Shown here: piece by piece, positions 1 to 5,706 of the stretch
How positions within the stretch are numbered: position 1 is the first letter of the stretch
Layout: the number at the start of each line of letters is the position of its first letter
From: CAYGZC01 sp964354225
GTDB taxonomy: Bacteria > Bacteroidota > Ignavibacteria > UBA10030 > SZUA-254
Assembly (NCBI GenBank): GCA_964354225.1
Contig: CAYGZC010000024.1
Coordinates: 1-6,230 of the forward strand
Length of the DNA stretch: 6,230 bases
Direction: 5' to 3'
Notes under the pieces: generated by a model
Database searches by the model: none
What the model saw: the letters and a program-made list of their open reading frames with translations, nothing else
What the model was told of the DNA's origin: nothing
Position numbers and translations under genes: made by a program

Positions 1-1
1 G

Positions 2-469
2 CTTGCAATCATCGGTATGGTTTTAATTATTTGTGGGTATCTGTTCGATATTATCCCCGTTCATGTTTATCCAATGTATAATTACTGGTTTACAAGTCCT
101 AATTATTTTCTTGTTCGTGTTGGCTCGCTCATGGTGATAACAGCAGCATTTTGGTATTTTGCTCAACACATCAAGCAGCCGAAAAAAGTATTCACAGTTC
201 TCGGTATCGAATCGTTGTTTGTATATGTGTTACACTTGATTATTCTCTATGGTTCTGCCGTTAATCCAACAGAAAATCTTCAGGTGATTTTTGGGAATAA
301 TCTTTCGTTGATAGAAGCGACTGGGGTGTTTTTGGGGATGTTTATTCTAATGATTGTTGCAGCATCGGTCTGGAATTATTTGAAAGAAAAGCATTTCAAT
401 CTTTACCGAATAATCCAGCTTACAGGTGGCGCAGTATTTTTATATTTCCTCTTCACAAGAGATTTTTAA
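2..469 (+). CDS. Polytopic inner-membrane protein, C-terminal part (DUF1624/acyltransferase-like)
   Basis: The 5' end is missing: the frame is already open at base 2, so the internal Met at 17 is probably not the true start. The visible 150 or so residues form several hydrophobic spans, roughly at residues 1-13, 30-50, 58-80, 100-120 and 135-147 counted from that Met, separated by short basic loops. A stretch reading GIESLFVYVLHL (about residues 63-74) resembles the Ser-Leu-x-x-Tyr-x-x-His helix seen near the C-terminus of DUF1624/heparan-alpha-glucosaminide acetyltransferase-like and acyltransferase-3-like membrane proteins. These families move acyl groups onto glycans or lipids across the membrane. 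The family call is from memory of that motif and is moderate at best; that it is an integral membrane protein is clear. It converges on anmK with 84 bp between the stop codons. That gap has only weak hairpins (for example TCCG/CGGA near 519-533) and no convincing terminator. Confidence 0.55.
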   Translation, partial: LAIIGMVLIICGYLFDIIPVHVYPMYNYWFTSPNYFLVRVGSLMVITAAFWYFAQHIKQPKKVFTVLGIESLFVYVLHLIILYGSAVNPTENLQVIFGNNLSLIEATGVFLGMFILMIVAASVWNYLKEKHFNLYRIIQLTGGAVFLYFLFTRDF

Positions 470-553
470 CGTATTTTATAAAACTTAGTGCAATAACTTT
501 TGATTGTTTATTCCCTTCCGATAAAACCGGATGAGAACTCATAAGCACAATGT

Positions 554-1735
554 TTATGGCAAACATATCGTTCCAAGTATCGTCTGTTTCTTGGCTCCGG
601 TTGCACCCGGAATATTCCCCGGATTTCCTGTAATAGTCTCATTAGCAAGTAATGCAAAGCAGATTGCTTCTTTGGCATCGGATGAAATATTCATTTCATC
701 GGTTGTTCGAATTTCAACACTGTCAAAGTATCTCTTCAATGCATTCATAACATAAAAGTTGTGCACACCGCCACCGCTGACGATCAGTTCTTGGATTTTC
801 GTTTTTGGTCGTATAAACTTCAGATAGCTTTCATATATACTCAACGCCGTGAATTCAGTGATGGTTGTTATAATATCTTTGTTATCAGCTTTTCGTGTTT
901 TGGTTTGAATCTCCTTAGCAAAACTTTCGCCGAACATTTCTCTGCCTGTAGATTTTGGAGGTTTAATCTGAAAATAAGGATGTTGTATCAACCAAGTCAG
1001 AAGCGATGGAAGGATTTTTCCTTCTGATGCTGTCTCTCCACTTTTATCAAATGGTTGGTGATAAAACTTTTGCATGAGCCGATCTATTAGCATATTGCCT
1101 GGACCTGTATCGAATGCAACTACCTGATTGATGGAACAATTTCTTGGAAGTACAGTGATGTTTGCGATGCCACCAATATTCAGAACTGCACGATTAAATT
1201 TATTAGAGCGTAACATCAGAAAATCGAAGAGTGGAGCAAGTGGAGCTCCTGACCCACCAACTGCTACATCCCCAACACGGAAATCTCCGATAGTTACTAC
1301 CTCTGTTAATTTGGCTATGATTGATGGATTTCCGATTTGCATTGTGGAACGAACAAACCTGCCGAACATTTTTTTGTTGATCGGGAGGTGATGAATTGTT
1401 TGTCCGTGCGAGCCGATAAGGTCGATCTCATTCATCTGTTTAGATGCTTTGCGGACTATTTTTTTTACCGCATCTGCGAAGAAAGACGCTATTAACATAT
1501 CCAATCTTGTTATATCATCGAGTCGGGCGGTTTTCGCATCAGAGTTGCTCAGTAAAAATTTCTTGAAGCCGTTTGGGTACGGATACGTTTCAAATGCAAG
1601 CTGGCGGAACGTAGATGTTGTTCCACTACCTTTAATTTTCACAAGCACGGCATCAATCCCATCGGCGGATGTCCCAGACATCAATCCAACGATGAGTTTA
1701 TTCTTTTTCTTAAATAGTTTTTCCAGCATTTCCAT
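554..1735 (-). CDS. anmK: Anhydro-N-acetylmuramic acid kinase
   Basis: AnmK phosphorylates and hydrolyses 1,6-anhydro-MurNAc to MurNAc-6-phosphate with ATP, in the cytoplasm, during cell-wall recycling. From the Met at 1735 the protein is 393 residues, slightly longer than the usual 370 or so. Visible motifs are the N-terminal phosphate loop GLMSGTSADGID (residues 17-28), GSHGQT (108-113), DFRVGDVAVGGSGAP with the conserved catalytic Asp near 156, NIGGIANIT (186-194), AFDTGPGNM (207-215), STGREMFG (262-269), SGGGVHN (320-326) and a C-terminal NIPGATGA segment. An in-frame Met at 1780 would add 15 residues. I chose 1735 because GGAG (1744-1741 on this strand) lies 5 nt upstream, and the extra residues do not look like the family. 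Met at 1729 is a second alternative. It is divergent from nfo and convergent with the upstream membrane gene, so it is probably monocistronic. No murQ or nagZ is visible nearby. Confidence 0.95.
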   Translation of the reverse strand: MEMLEKLFKKKNKLIVGLMSGTSADGIDAVLVKIKGSGTTSTFRQLAFETYPYPNGFKKFLLSNSDAKTARLDDITRLDMLIASFFADAVKKIVRKASKQMNEIDLIGSHGQTIHHLPINKKMFGRFVRSTMQIGNPSIIAKLTEVVTIGDFRVGDVAVGGSGAPLAPLFDFLMLRSNKFNRAVLNIGGIANITVLPRNCSINQVVAFDTGPGNMLIDRLMQKFYHQPFDKSGETASEGKILPSLLTWLIQHPYFQIKPPKSTGREMFGESFAKEIQTKTRKADNKDIITTITEFTALSIYESYLKFIRPKTKIQELIVSGGGVHNFYVMNALKRYFDSVEIRTTDEMNISSDAKEAICFALLANETITGNPGNIPGATGAKKQTILGTICLP

Positions 1736-1787
1736 TTTTACTCCAAACTTATTAGATTGATTATCAACTACGAATAACAATTAACCA
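1736..1787. promoter_or_regulatory. Divergent anmK/nfo intergenic region
   Basis: This 52-bp gap separates the two divergent starts. On the minus strand it holds the anmK ribosome-binding site GGAG (1741-1744). It also has a possible sigma70-like pair: TTGTTA (1780-1775) and TCTAAT (1756-1751), spaced 18 bp. That pair would give a leader of only about 10 nt. No Shine-Dalgarno sequence is visible before nfo, and any nfo promoter would have to lie in this gap or inside the anmK 5' end. The promoter call is inference from hexamers alone. Confidence 0.3.
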
Positions 1788-2699
1788 ATGAAAATTAAAC
1801 GAATCACAAATCCCAAAGATCAAATACCCGATCTCCTTATCGGCGCTCATGAATCAATTGCCGGGGGCATAGATAAGGCATTCGAGCGGGCAGAAAGCAT
1901 CGGCTGTAAAACACTTCAGGTGTTTACGAAGAGGAGCAACCAGTGGTACGCCAAACCGCTCACCGATGAAGATATCGCAAGCTACAAAACTGCCGCATCG
2001 AAATCAAGCATCAAGCATGTAATTGCACACGATTCTTACCTTATCAATCTTTGTGCGCAAAATAAAAATATTCTGAAAAAATCTCGTATCGCTTTTCTCG
2101 AAGAGCTTAATAGATGTGAATCGCTCGGTATTCAACTTCTCAATTTTCATCCCGGCGCGCACGTGGGTGCCGGTGAAGAGGAAGGTATTAGGCAAATCAT
2201 TGAGTCGCTTAATTGGAGCCACGAGCGAACGAAGGGTTTCAAAGTGATGAGTGTGCTTGAAACTACGGCGGGGCAGGGAACCTCAATCGGATATAAATTT
2301 GAGCAGCTAAAAGAAATCATTGATGGAGCTGATGATTCTGAAAGGGTGGCAGTATGTATCGACACATGCCATATCTTCGCTGCCGGATACGATATCAGGA
2401 ACGAGGAAGGATATGAAAAAACAATCCGGGAGTTTGATGACATAATTGGATTGAACAAATTAGTTGCCATACATGTAAATGACTCGAAGAAAGGGTTAGG
2501 ATCAAGAGTAGATAGACATGAACATATTGGAAAAGGCATGATCGGTAAAGTTGGATTCCAATGTTTGATGCAGGATGCACGATTTGCACACATTCCAAAG
2601 ATTCTCGAAACACCCAAAGGTGAGGATTTGAAAGAAGACAAGATAAATTTGAATATGCTGCGAAAATTATTTAGCTCCCGAGACACTTTACGAACTTAG
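1788..2699 (+). CDS. nfo: Endonuclease IV (apurinic/apyrimidinic endonuclease)
   Basis: This is a zinc-dependent AP endonuclease of base-excision repair: it cleaves 5' of abasic sites and removes 3' blocking groups. The 303-residue protein has the TIM-barrel family pattern GAHESIAGG (19-27), QVFTKRSNQW (44-53), NFHPGAHVG (119-127), LETTAGQG (157-164), CIDTCHIFAAGYD (190-202), HVNDSK (229-234), VDRHEHIGKG (241-250) and ILETPKG (272-278). All nine metal ligands known from the E. coli enzyme can be assigned at a constant offset of 12-13 residues: His81, His121, Glu158, Asp192, His195, His229, Asp242, His244 and Glu274. The enzyme should therefore be active. The offset reflects a 12-residue N-terminal extension ahead of the usual start. 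No Shine-Dalgarno sequence precedes the ATG, so initiation may be leaderless or the start may be slightly off. It is followed by a hairpin terminator. Confidence 0.97.
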   Translation: MKIKRITNPKDQIPDLLIGAHESIAGGIDKAFERAESIGCKTLQVFTKRSNQWYAKPLTDEDIASYKTAASKSSIKHVIAHDSYLINLCAQNKNILKKSRIAFLEELNRCESLGIQLLNFHPGAHVGAGEEEGIRQIIESLNWSHERTKGFKVMSVLETTAGQGTSIGYKFEQLKEIIDGADDSERVAVCIDTCHIFAAGYDIRNEEGYEKTIREFDDIIGLNKLVAIHVNDSKKGLGSRVDRHEHIGKGMIGKVGFQCLMQDARFAHIPKILETPKGEDLKEDKINLNMLRKLFSSRDTLRT

Positions 2700-2789
2700 A
2701 AGAATGAAGCTTAGCGGTAGGTTAATTTGGAGGATTTGATTTCTTATCTTTTTTATGATACATTCTCACTGTGTTTGATTTTAGATATT

Positions 2790-2814
2790 TGGCGGTTTTA
2801 TCCGCCATTCTTTG
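2790..2814 (+). terminator. Probable intrinsic terminator after nfo
   Basis: A 6-bp perfect stem, TGGCGG (2790-2795) with CCGCCA (2802-2807), has a loop of TTTTAT and is followed by TTCTTT. It lies 90 bp downstream of the nfo stop in otherwise AT-rich DNA. The T-tract is short and interrupted, so termination strength is uncertain. The region between the nfo stop and the insertion sequence shows no other supported gene. Confidence 0.55.
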
Positions 2815-2826
2815 TGATGGAATAAT

Positions 2827-2831
2827 TAATA
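2827..2831. repeat. Target-site duplication, left copy (TAATA)
   Basis: The five bases immediately left of the insertion sequence, TAATA, are repeated exactly at 4086-4090 immediately right of it. Because the site is AT-rich, a true duplication of only TA (2830-2831 and 4086-4087) is also compatible. Three or four bases are not compatible. Confidence 0.65.
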
Positions 2832-2848
2832 GAGACTTCTGAAAAATT
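2832..2848 (+). repeat. Left terminal inverted repeat of the IS
   Basis: GAGACTTCTGAAAAATT at 2832-2848 matches the reverse complement of 4069-4085 (GAGACATCTGAAAAATT) at 16 of 17 positions. The only difference is T for A at the sixth base. Confidence 0.88.
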
Positions 2849-2937
2849 AACAAAAAGTATTTTTTTTAAAAAAGAGAGTACCAAAACCTTTCAGATGTAT
2901 TATATTTAGAATAACACAGAAGAAAGGTAAGAACAAA

Positions 2938-3906
2938 ATGCGAAGCAACAAAATACATAATGTCGATTTATTTACTCAATCAGCCAACGAATATTTTGAG
3001 AAACATATAAAAACCCAGAGCAAACAAGCATTAGCCATTATCAACGAGAAAATCAACTGGGATAAGCTTCTATTGCCGTTGAGTAAAAAGCTCGCGTCGG
3101 TGAAAACAACAGATTCTCCAGCGGGAAGAAAACCGCACGATCTGTTGATTATTGTTAAATGCTTTCTCTTGCAAACCATCTATAATCTTTCCGATCCTCG
3201 GTTAGAAGAAGAAATCGCCGATAGGCGAAGCTTCCAGATATTTTTAGGATTAAGCAGCAACGATTCTATCCCCGATGAAACCACAATATGCCGGTATCGT
3301 GAACTGTTTGCCCGCTTAGGTTTAGATCGCATATTGTTTGACTCATTCAACAAACAATTAACCGAACAGAAACTCATTGTCGGTAAAGGAACCATAGTCG
3401 ATGCAACCTTGAAACAAGCTCAAGCAACACCTGCGAGTAATCGTGATAGTGATGCCAAATTCACAAAACGTCGAGGAGAAACCACCTATGGATATAAAGG
3501 ACACATTGGGGTTGATGCTGACACAAATGTTATTCATTCGGTTGAGTTTACTCCTGCCAATGTACACGACACAGATAAATTTGATGATCTGCTAATAGGG
3601 TCTGAGCGTCGTGTTCTTGCCGATAAAGGATATGCTAATAAGCAACGGAAAAAATCACTTCAAGAGCAAGGTGTAAACTGTGGCATTATGGACAAAGGAT
3701 ATCGCAACACACCTTTGACGAAAAAACAGTTAAAGCGAAACAAGCTTCTCTCGGCGATCCGAAATGCTGTAGAAAGACCATTTGCGTTCATGAAGCAAGT
3801 TTTGAACTATCAACGGTGTCGTTATTATGACATTGCTCGAAACCGTACTCAGTTTATTTTCTGTGCTATTGTGTTCAATATGAGAAGAATGCTTTCTCTC
3901 ACGTGA
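2938..3906 (+). CDS. IS5-family-like DDE transposase
   Basis: This protein catalyses cut-and-paste movement of the surrounding element. Its 322 residues start at an ATG preceded by AAAGG about 10 nt upstream. An N-terminal segment (about residues 60-130, with GRKPHDLL, LSDPRLEEEIADRRSF, IPDETT and CRYRELF) matches the InsH N-terminal/DUF772-type helical DNA-binding region of IS5 transposases. The catalytic RNase H-like domain follows: the first Asp at D155 (GTIVDAT), the family-typical YGYKGHIGVD (184-193), the second Asp at D229 (LADKGYA) and Glu at E279 (NAVERPFAFMK). All three catalytic residues are present and there is no frameshift or stop, so the enzyme is probably functional. Length and motif order are normal for the family. 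It is encoded alone, without a second ORF. Confidence 0.93.
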   Translation: MRSNKIHNVDLFTQSANEYFEKHIKTQSKQALAIINEKINWDKLLLPLSKKLASVKTTDSPAGRKPHDLLIIVKCFLLQTIYNLSDPRLEEEIADRRSFQIFLGLSSNDSIPDETTICRYRELFARLGLDRILFDSFNKQLTEQKLIVGKGTIVDATLKQAQATPASNRDSDAKFTKRRGETTYGYKGHIGVDADTNVIHSVEFTPANVHDTDKFDDLLIGSERRVLADKGYANKQRKKSLQEQGVNCGIMDKGYRNTPLTKKQLKRNKLLSAIRNAVERPFAFMKQVLNYQRCRYYDIARNRTQFIFCAIVFNMRRMLSLT

Positions 3907-4068
3907 TGAATAGGCTTATTGAACATTAAATTGAACATTCTTGTGGCTACAAACTATATTGATATTAGCATCCCGCCTTCGACGGGACTTAAACTGCTCG
4001 GTAGCAGTCTAAGAACACAGTAATTTATAAATTTTTGTATCTGTCTGTGCAAAATTTATGTTATTACC
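3907..4068 (+). other. Structured non-coding tail of the IS
   Basis: No ORF is supported here. The segment contains a tandem duplication of ATTGAACATT (3918-3927 and 3930-3939). Two back-to-back hairpins follow: TCCCG/CGGGA (3971-3975 with 3983-3987), then CTTA-A-ACTGCT / AGCAGT-C-TAAG (3988-3998 with 4003-4013, loop CGGT, one mismatch). Next come CACAG/CTGTG (4016-4020 with 4045-4049), enclosing the perfect 12-bp palindrome AATTTATAAATT (4022-4033). The second hairpin is not followed by a U-run, so it is not a textbook terminator. It may be a structured RNA, a transposase-binding region or a transcription end; which one is not determined. Confidence 0.6.
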
Positions 4069-4085
4069 AATTTTTCAGATGTCTC
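4069..4085 (-). repeat. Right terminal inverted repeat of the IS
   Basis: AATTTTTCAGATGTCTC is the inverted partner of the left end with one mismatch in 17. The similarity stops inward of this block. Confidence 0.88.
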
Positions 4086-4090
4086 TAATA
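4086..4090. repeat. Target-site duplication, right copy (TAATA)
   Basis: This is an exact copy of the five bases at 2827-2831, abutting the right end of the insertion sequence. It is followed directly by the 12-bp inverted repeat that brackets the HNH-like ORF. Confidence 0.65.
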
Positions 4091-4102
4091 GTTATATAGT
4101 GC
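4091..4102 (+). repeat. Left copy of perfect 12-bp inverted repeat bracketing the HNH-like ORF
   Basis: GTTATATAGTGC is the exact reverse complement of GCACTATATAAC at 4951-4962. Identity ends at both outer and inner edges. The flanking bases do not form a target-site duplication, which argues against an ordinary transposon end. In integron cassettes the first bases of a cassette (after the G of GTTRRRY) are complementary to the left end of its own attC site. This pair fits that layout, although GTTATAT deviates from GTTRRRY at one purine position. Confidence 0.7.
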
Positions 4103-4110
4103 AAAATAAT

Positions 4111-4947
4111 ATGGAATATTTAGCAAGAATAATAAGAATCGAAAACGGAAAACCAATATTCTCAAATGAAATATCCGAATCACATCCAGTTGGAGAAATC
4201 AAGTTACAAAAAGATCCCGTAGATAATATCTGTAATATATGCTGTTCGGATAAAGGCGAATTGACTGGTGATCACGTTCCCCCACAATGTATGGGTAACA
4301 AAGGATTGTTTCACTATGTAAATCTTTATAAATACATGATAATGAACGAAATTAAATATCACGGTATTTGTCAAAATGGGATCAAATATCAAACTATATG
4401 TGAAAAATGTAACAATGAAAAATTGAAAATGTACGATGATGAAATAAATAAAATGTATAGCTCTTTTAGAAAAGCAAATATTTCTAATAACTTGACCGTG
4501 CGATTATCCTTAAAGCCAAACAAAATTATTCGAGGGATTCTAGGCCATTTCTTAGCAGCAAAGACTTCTCATACACGAACCTCTTTCGAAGATATTTTCG
4601 CGGAAGCCATTAATAATCCGGAGATTCCCGTTAATCCCAATTTGGGTTTCTATGTTGTGCCTTATTTTTATAATCAAACTCGAGTTATTAGAGATTTACT
4701 TGTTGATTATGGAAAGGTTGTAATAAATGTGATGAAAATTCAACCTTTGGCTTTTATTGTTACACTACCCAAGTATTTTCCAAAATTACCCGAATGGAGT
4801 CGCTATTTTAATGTGAATACTGAAGCCGAATTTGATTTAGAATTTTTCGGTATAAAAGGATGTGAATTGGAATGGCCTGAAAGATATTTCCATCCAACTT
4901 TATTTGGGAAAAATGGAGTAGAATCTATAGTTGGTTTTCCAGTTTAA
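4111..4947 (+). CDS. HNH-like putative nuclease of unknown family
   Basis: From the ATG at 4111 this is a 278-residue protein. A GTG at 4099 would add four residues but lies inside the inverted repeat. Neither start has a Shine-Dalgarno sequence. The N-terminal third carries an HNH-like zinc/metal pattern: CNIC (C41, C44), then TGDHVPPQC with the Asp-His dyad (D54, H55), then ICEKCNN (C97, C100, N101). That order, Cys-pair, D-H-x-x-P, Cys-pair-Asn, is the layout of HNH endonucleases, and the D-H dyad is the usual metal-binding and catalytic core. The remaining 180 or so residues match nothing I recognise and may recognise a substrate. Sampled stretches are markedly AT-richer than nfo, which suggests recent acquisition. 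An insertion sequence ends just upstream and may have displaced its promoter. The role is unknown; a defence or mobile-element nuclease is inference. Confidence 0.7.
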   Translation: MEYLARIIRIENGKPIFSNEISESHPVGEIKLQKDPVDNICNICCSDKGELTGDHVPPQCMGNKGLFHYVNLYKYMIMNEIKYHGICQNGIKYQTICEKCNNEKLKMYDDEINKMYSSFRKANISNNLTVRLSLKPNKIIRGILGHFLAAKTSHTRTSFEDIFAEAINNPEIPVNPNLGFYVVPYFYNQTRVIRDLLVDYGKVVINVMKIQPLAFIVTLPKYFPKLPEWSRYFNVNTEAEFDLEFFGIKGCELEWPERYFHPTLFGKNGVESIVGFPV

Positions 4948-4950
4948 TCA

Positions 4951-4962
4951 GCACTATATAAC
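4951..4962 (-). repeat. Right copy of perfect 12-bp inverted repeat bracketing the HNH-like ORF
   Basis: GCACTATATAAC begins 3 bp after the HNH stop codon and is the exact inverse of 4091-4102. It also begins with the same GCACTA as the reverse complement of GTTAGTGC at 5135-5142, so it could pair with either. Confidence 0.7.
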
Positions 4963-5141
4963 AAGTTTTTCAAACCGACCGCGTTTTCATTGTGGCATTA
5001 TTCTAATTTTAAGGTTGGTTTAAAAGGTAAGCATAGCAATCAACATTGTCCTATTAAATAAAATTGTTAAGAATTATTGGCATTAATTTTTCAACCGTCA
5101 TTGCTGTTATGGGTGGCGGGCTAAACGCAACGTCGTTAGTG
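4951..5141 (+). other. Candidate attC-like recombination site / palindromic intergenic region
   Basis: This stretch between two same-strand ORFs has no supported gene. It has the layout of a long attC site: an AAC-ending left box (in GCACTATATAAC, followed by AAG), internal palindromes, and a right end reading CAACG, then TC, then GTTAGTG (5128-5141), close to the integron L'-R' form with GTTRRRY. An inner hairpin pairs AAACCGACC (4972-4980) with GGTTGGTTT (5013-5021, one G-T) and extends outward through TTT/AAA. Length, about 190 bp, is at or above the long end for attC. GTTAGTG departs from the consensus by two bases. No integron integrase is visible. The call is tentative; a degenerate or unrelated palindromic region remains possible. 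Confidence 0.35.
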
Positions 5142-5166
5142 CGCGCTCTTCAACATTGTAGGACAA
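5040..5166. repeat. Direct TCAACATTGT pair combined with TTGTCCTA/TAGGACAA inverted pair
   Basis: TCAACATTGT occurs at 5040-5049 and again at 5150-5159, 110 bp apart. Overlapping these, TTGTCCTA (5046-5053) is the exact reverse complement of TAGGACAA (5159-5166). The DNA between them has no supported gene and contains the candidate attC right end. The TCAAC-then-TTG pattern recalls attC right-end boxes but with ATT in place of GTT. The function is unknown. Confidence 0.45.
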
Positions 5167-5175
5167 CAAATAAAT

Positions 5176-5706
5176 ATGTCTCTATTATTCCGAAAAAAAA
5201 TATCTCCTGTGGATTTAGGCAAAGAGCTCTACTTTGCGGCTGTTGATGCAGCGAAAAGTACAATTTCAGATAAAGCAACAATTGAATCGCTTGGCCTTGA
5301 CGACGCAGATAGAGATTACATATTTAAAGAATTTCTTATCGTCAATTTTTACTGCATTATCTGGTCTATTGATTCGCTTATTGAGGATGAAGCAGATAGA
5401 AATCTTGTTTTTGATAATATGCATTTTGAACATTATAAGATATTAAAGGAGAATTTTGGTTTCACAGCAGAACTTATCAAAAGAGAACACGATTATATTA
5501 TCTCACGTTACAGCGAATATAACAACGCAAGGAAGGAAAAGCTTGGACCAAATGAGTTGTGGCCACTCACGAAGCAAATGCTTACCAATCTCCGCCCCCA
5601 AAAGGCTGAAGATATAGTCGAAATGTTAACCCTTACAAACTCTTTTACGAACTTTATGAAGACAATAACAGAGTTTGTTAAAGAATTTAAAATTAAGAGA
5701 AACTAA
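5176..5706 (+). CDS. Conserved-looking hypothetical protein, 176 aa
   Basis: I do not recognise this family. The protein is soluble-looking and predominantly helical, without a signal peptide or clear membrane span. It opens with a basic MSLLFRKK followed by SPVDLGKELYFAAVDAA. A central hydrophobic-aromatic helix (about 49-70, including FLIVNFYCIIWSIDSL) is followed by charged helices with Glu-Arg/Lys pairs and a basic tail ending EFKIKRN. No catalytic motif stands out. The start at 5176 has AGGA 12 nt upstream, which is a weak ribosome-binding site. The TAA stop lies inside ACTAAC (5702-5707), the inverse of GTTAGT at 5135-5140, so the ORF may sit in its own cassette-like unit downstream of the HNH unit. 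Sampled base composition is less AT-rich than the HNH gene, so the two may have different origins. Confidence 0.75.
   Translation: MSLLFRKKISPVDLGKELYFAAVDAAKSTISDKATIESLGLDDADRDYIFKEFLIVNFYCIIWSIDSLIEDEADRNLVFDNMHFEHYKILKENFGFTAELIKREHDYIISRYSEYNNARKEKLGPNELWPLTKQMLTNLRPQKAEDIVEMLTLTNSFTNFMKTITEFVKEFKIKRN

Larger units (their letters stand above)
2832..4085 (+). mobile_element. IS5-family-like insertion sequence, apparently complete (1254 bp)
   Basis: The element is bounded by 17-bp imperfect terminal inverted repeats and flanked by a TAATA direct repeat. It carries one uninterrupted DDE transposase gene (2938-3906), so it appears complete and possibly active. A 106-bp leader precedes the transposase. 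The leader includes a sequence (2889-2898) that is an inverted copy of the outer end. A non-coding tail of about 160 bp with tandem repeats and hairpins follows the gene. It has inserted between the nfo terminator and the HNH-like ORF, 13-25 bp before the latter's start. Removing it and one TAATA copy restores a continuous AT-rich intergenic region. The family call rests on transposase features, and the subgroup is not resolved. Confidence 0.88.

Noticed and set aside
531..1760. Plus-strand ORFs at 531-755, 761-1027, 1128-1391 and 1449-1760
   Set aside because: They are antisense shadows of anmK, whose protein matches a known family throughout. Their translations show no family features.
2004..2686. 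Minus-strand ORFs inside nfo, the longest being 179 codons at 2147-2686
   Set aside because: nfo is unambiguous with all nine metal ligands. The antisense frames are compositionally odd and lack recognisable motifs.
2729..2825. GGAGG followed by a TTG-initiated 29-codon ORF after nfo
   Set aside because: The spacing from GGAGG to TTG is only 2 nt, the ORF runs through the terminator hairpin, and the peptide has no recognisable character.
2976..3567. Minus-strand ORFs inside the transposase gene (2976-3179, 3180-3395, 3358-3567)
   Set aside because: They are antisense to an intact DDE transposase and show no independent evidence.
3918..3939. Start of a CRISPR-like array (two copies of ATTGAACATT)
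   Set aside because: There are only two 10-bp units with a 2-bp gap and no spacers. It is a simple tandem duplication.
4204..4392. Minus-strand ORF inside the HNH-like gene
   Set aside because: It is antisense to the Cys-pair and Asp-His motifs of a better-supported gene.
5064..5246. 60-codon plus-strand ORF overlapping the start of the 176-aa gene
   Set aside because: It needs a TTG start without a ribosome-binding site, runs through the palindromic attC-like region, and overlaps the better-supported ORF at 5176.
5234..5446. 70-codon plus-strand ORF inside 5176-5706
   Set aside because: It is an out-of-frame overlap of the longer ORF, with no motif or start signal.
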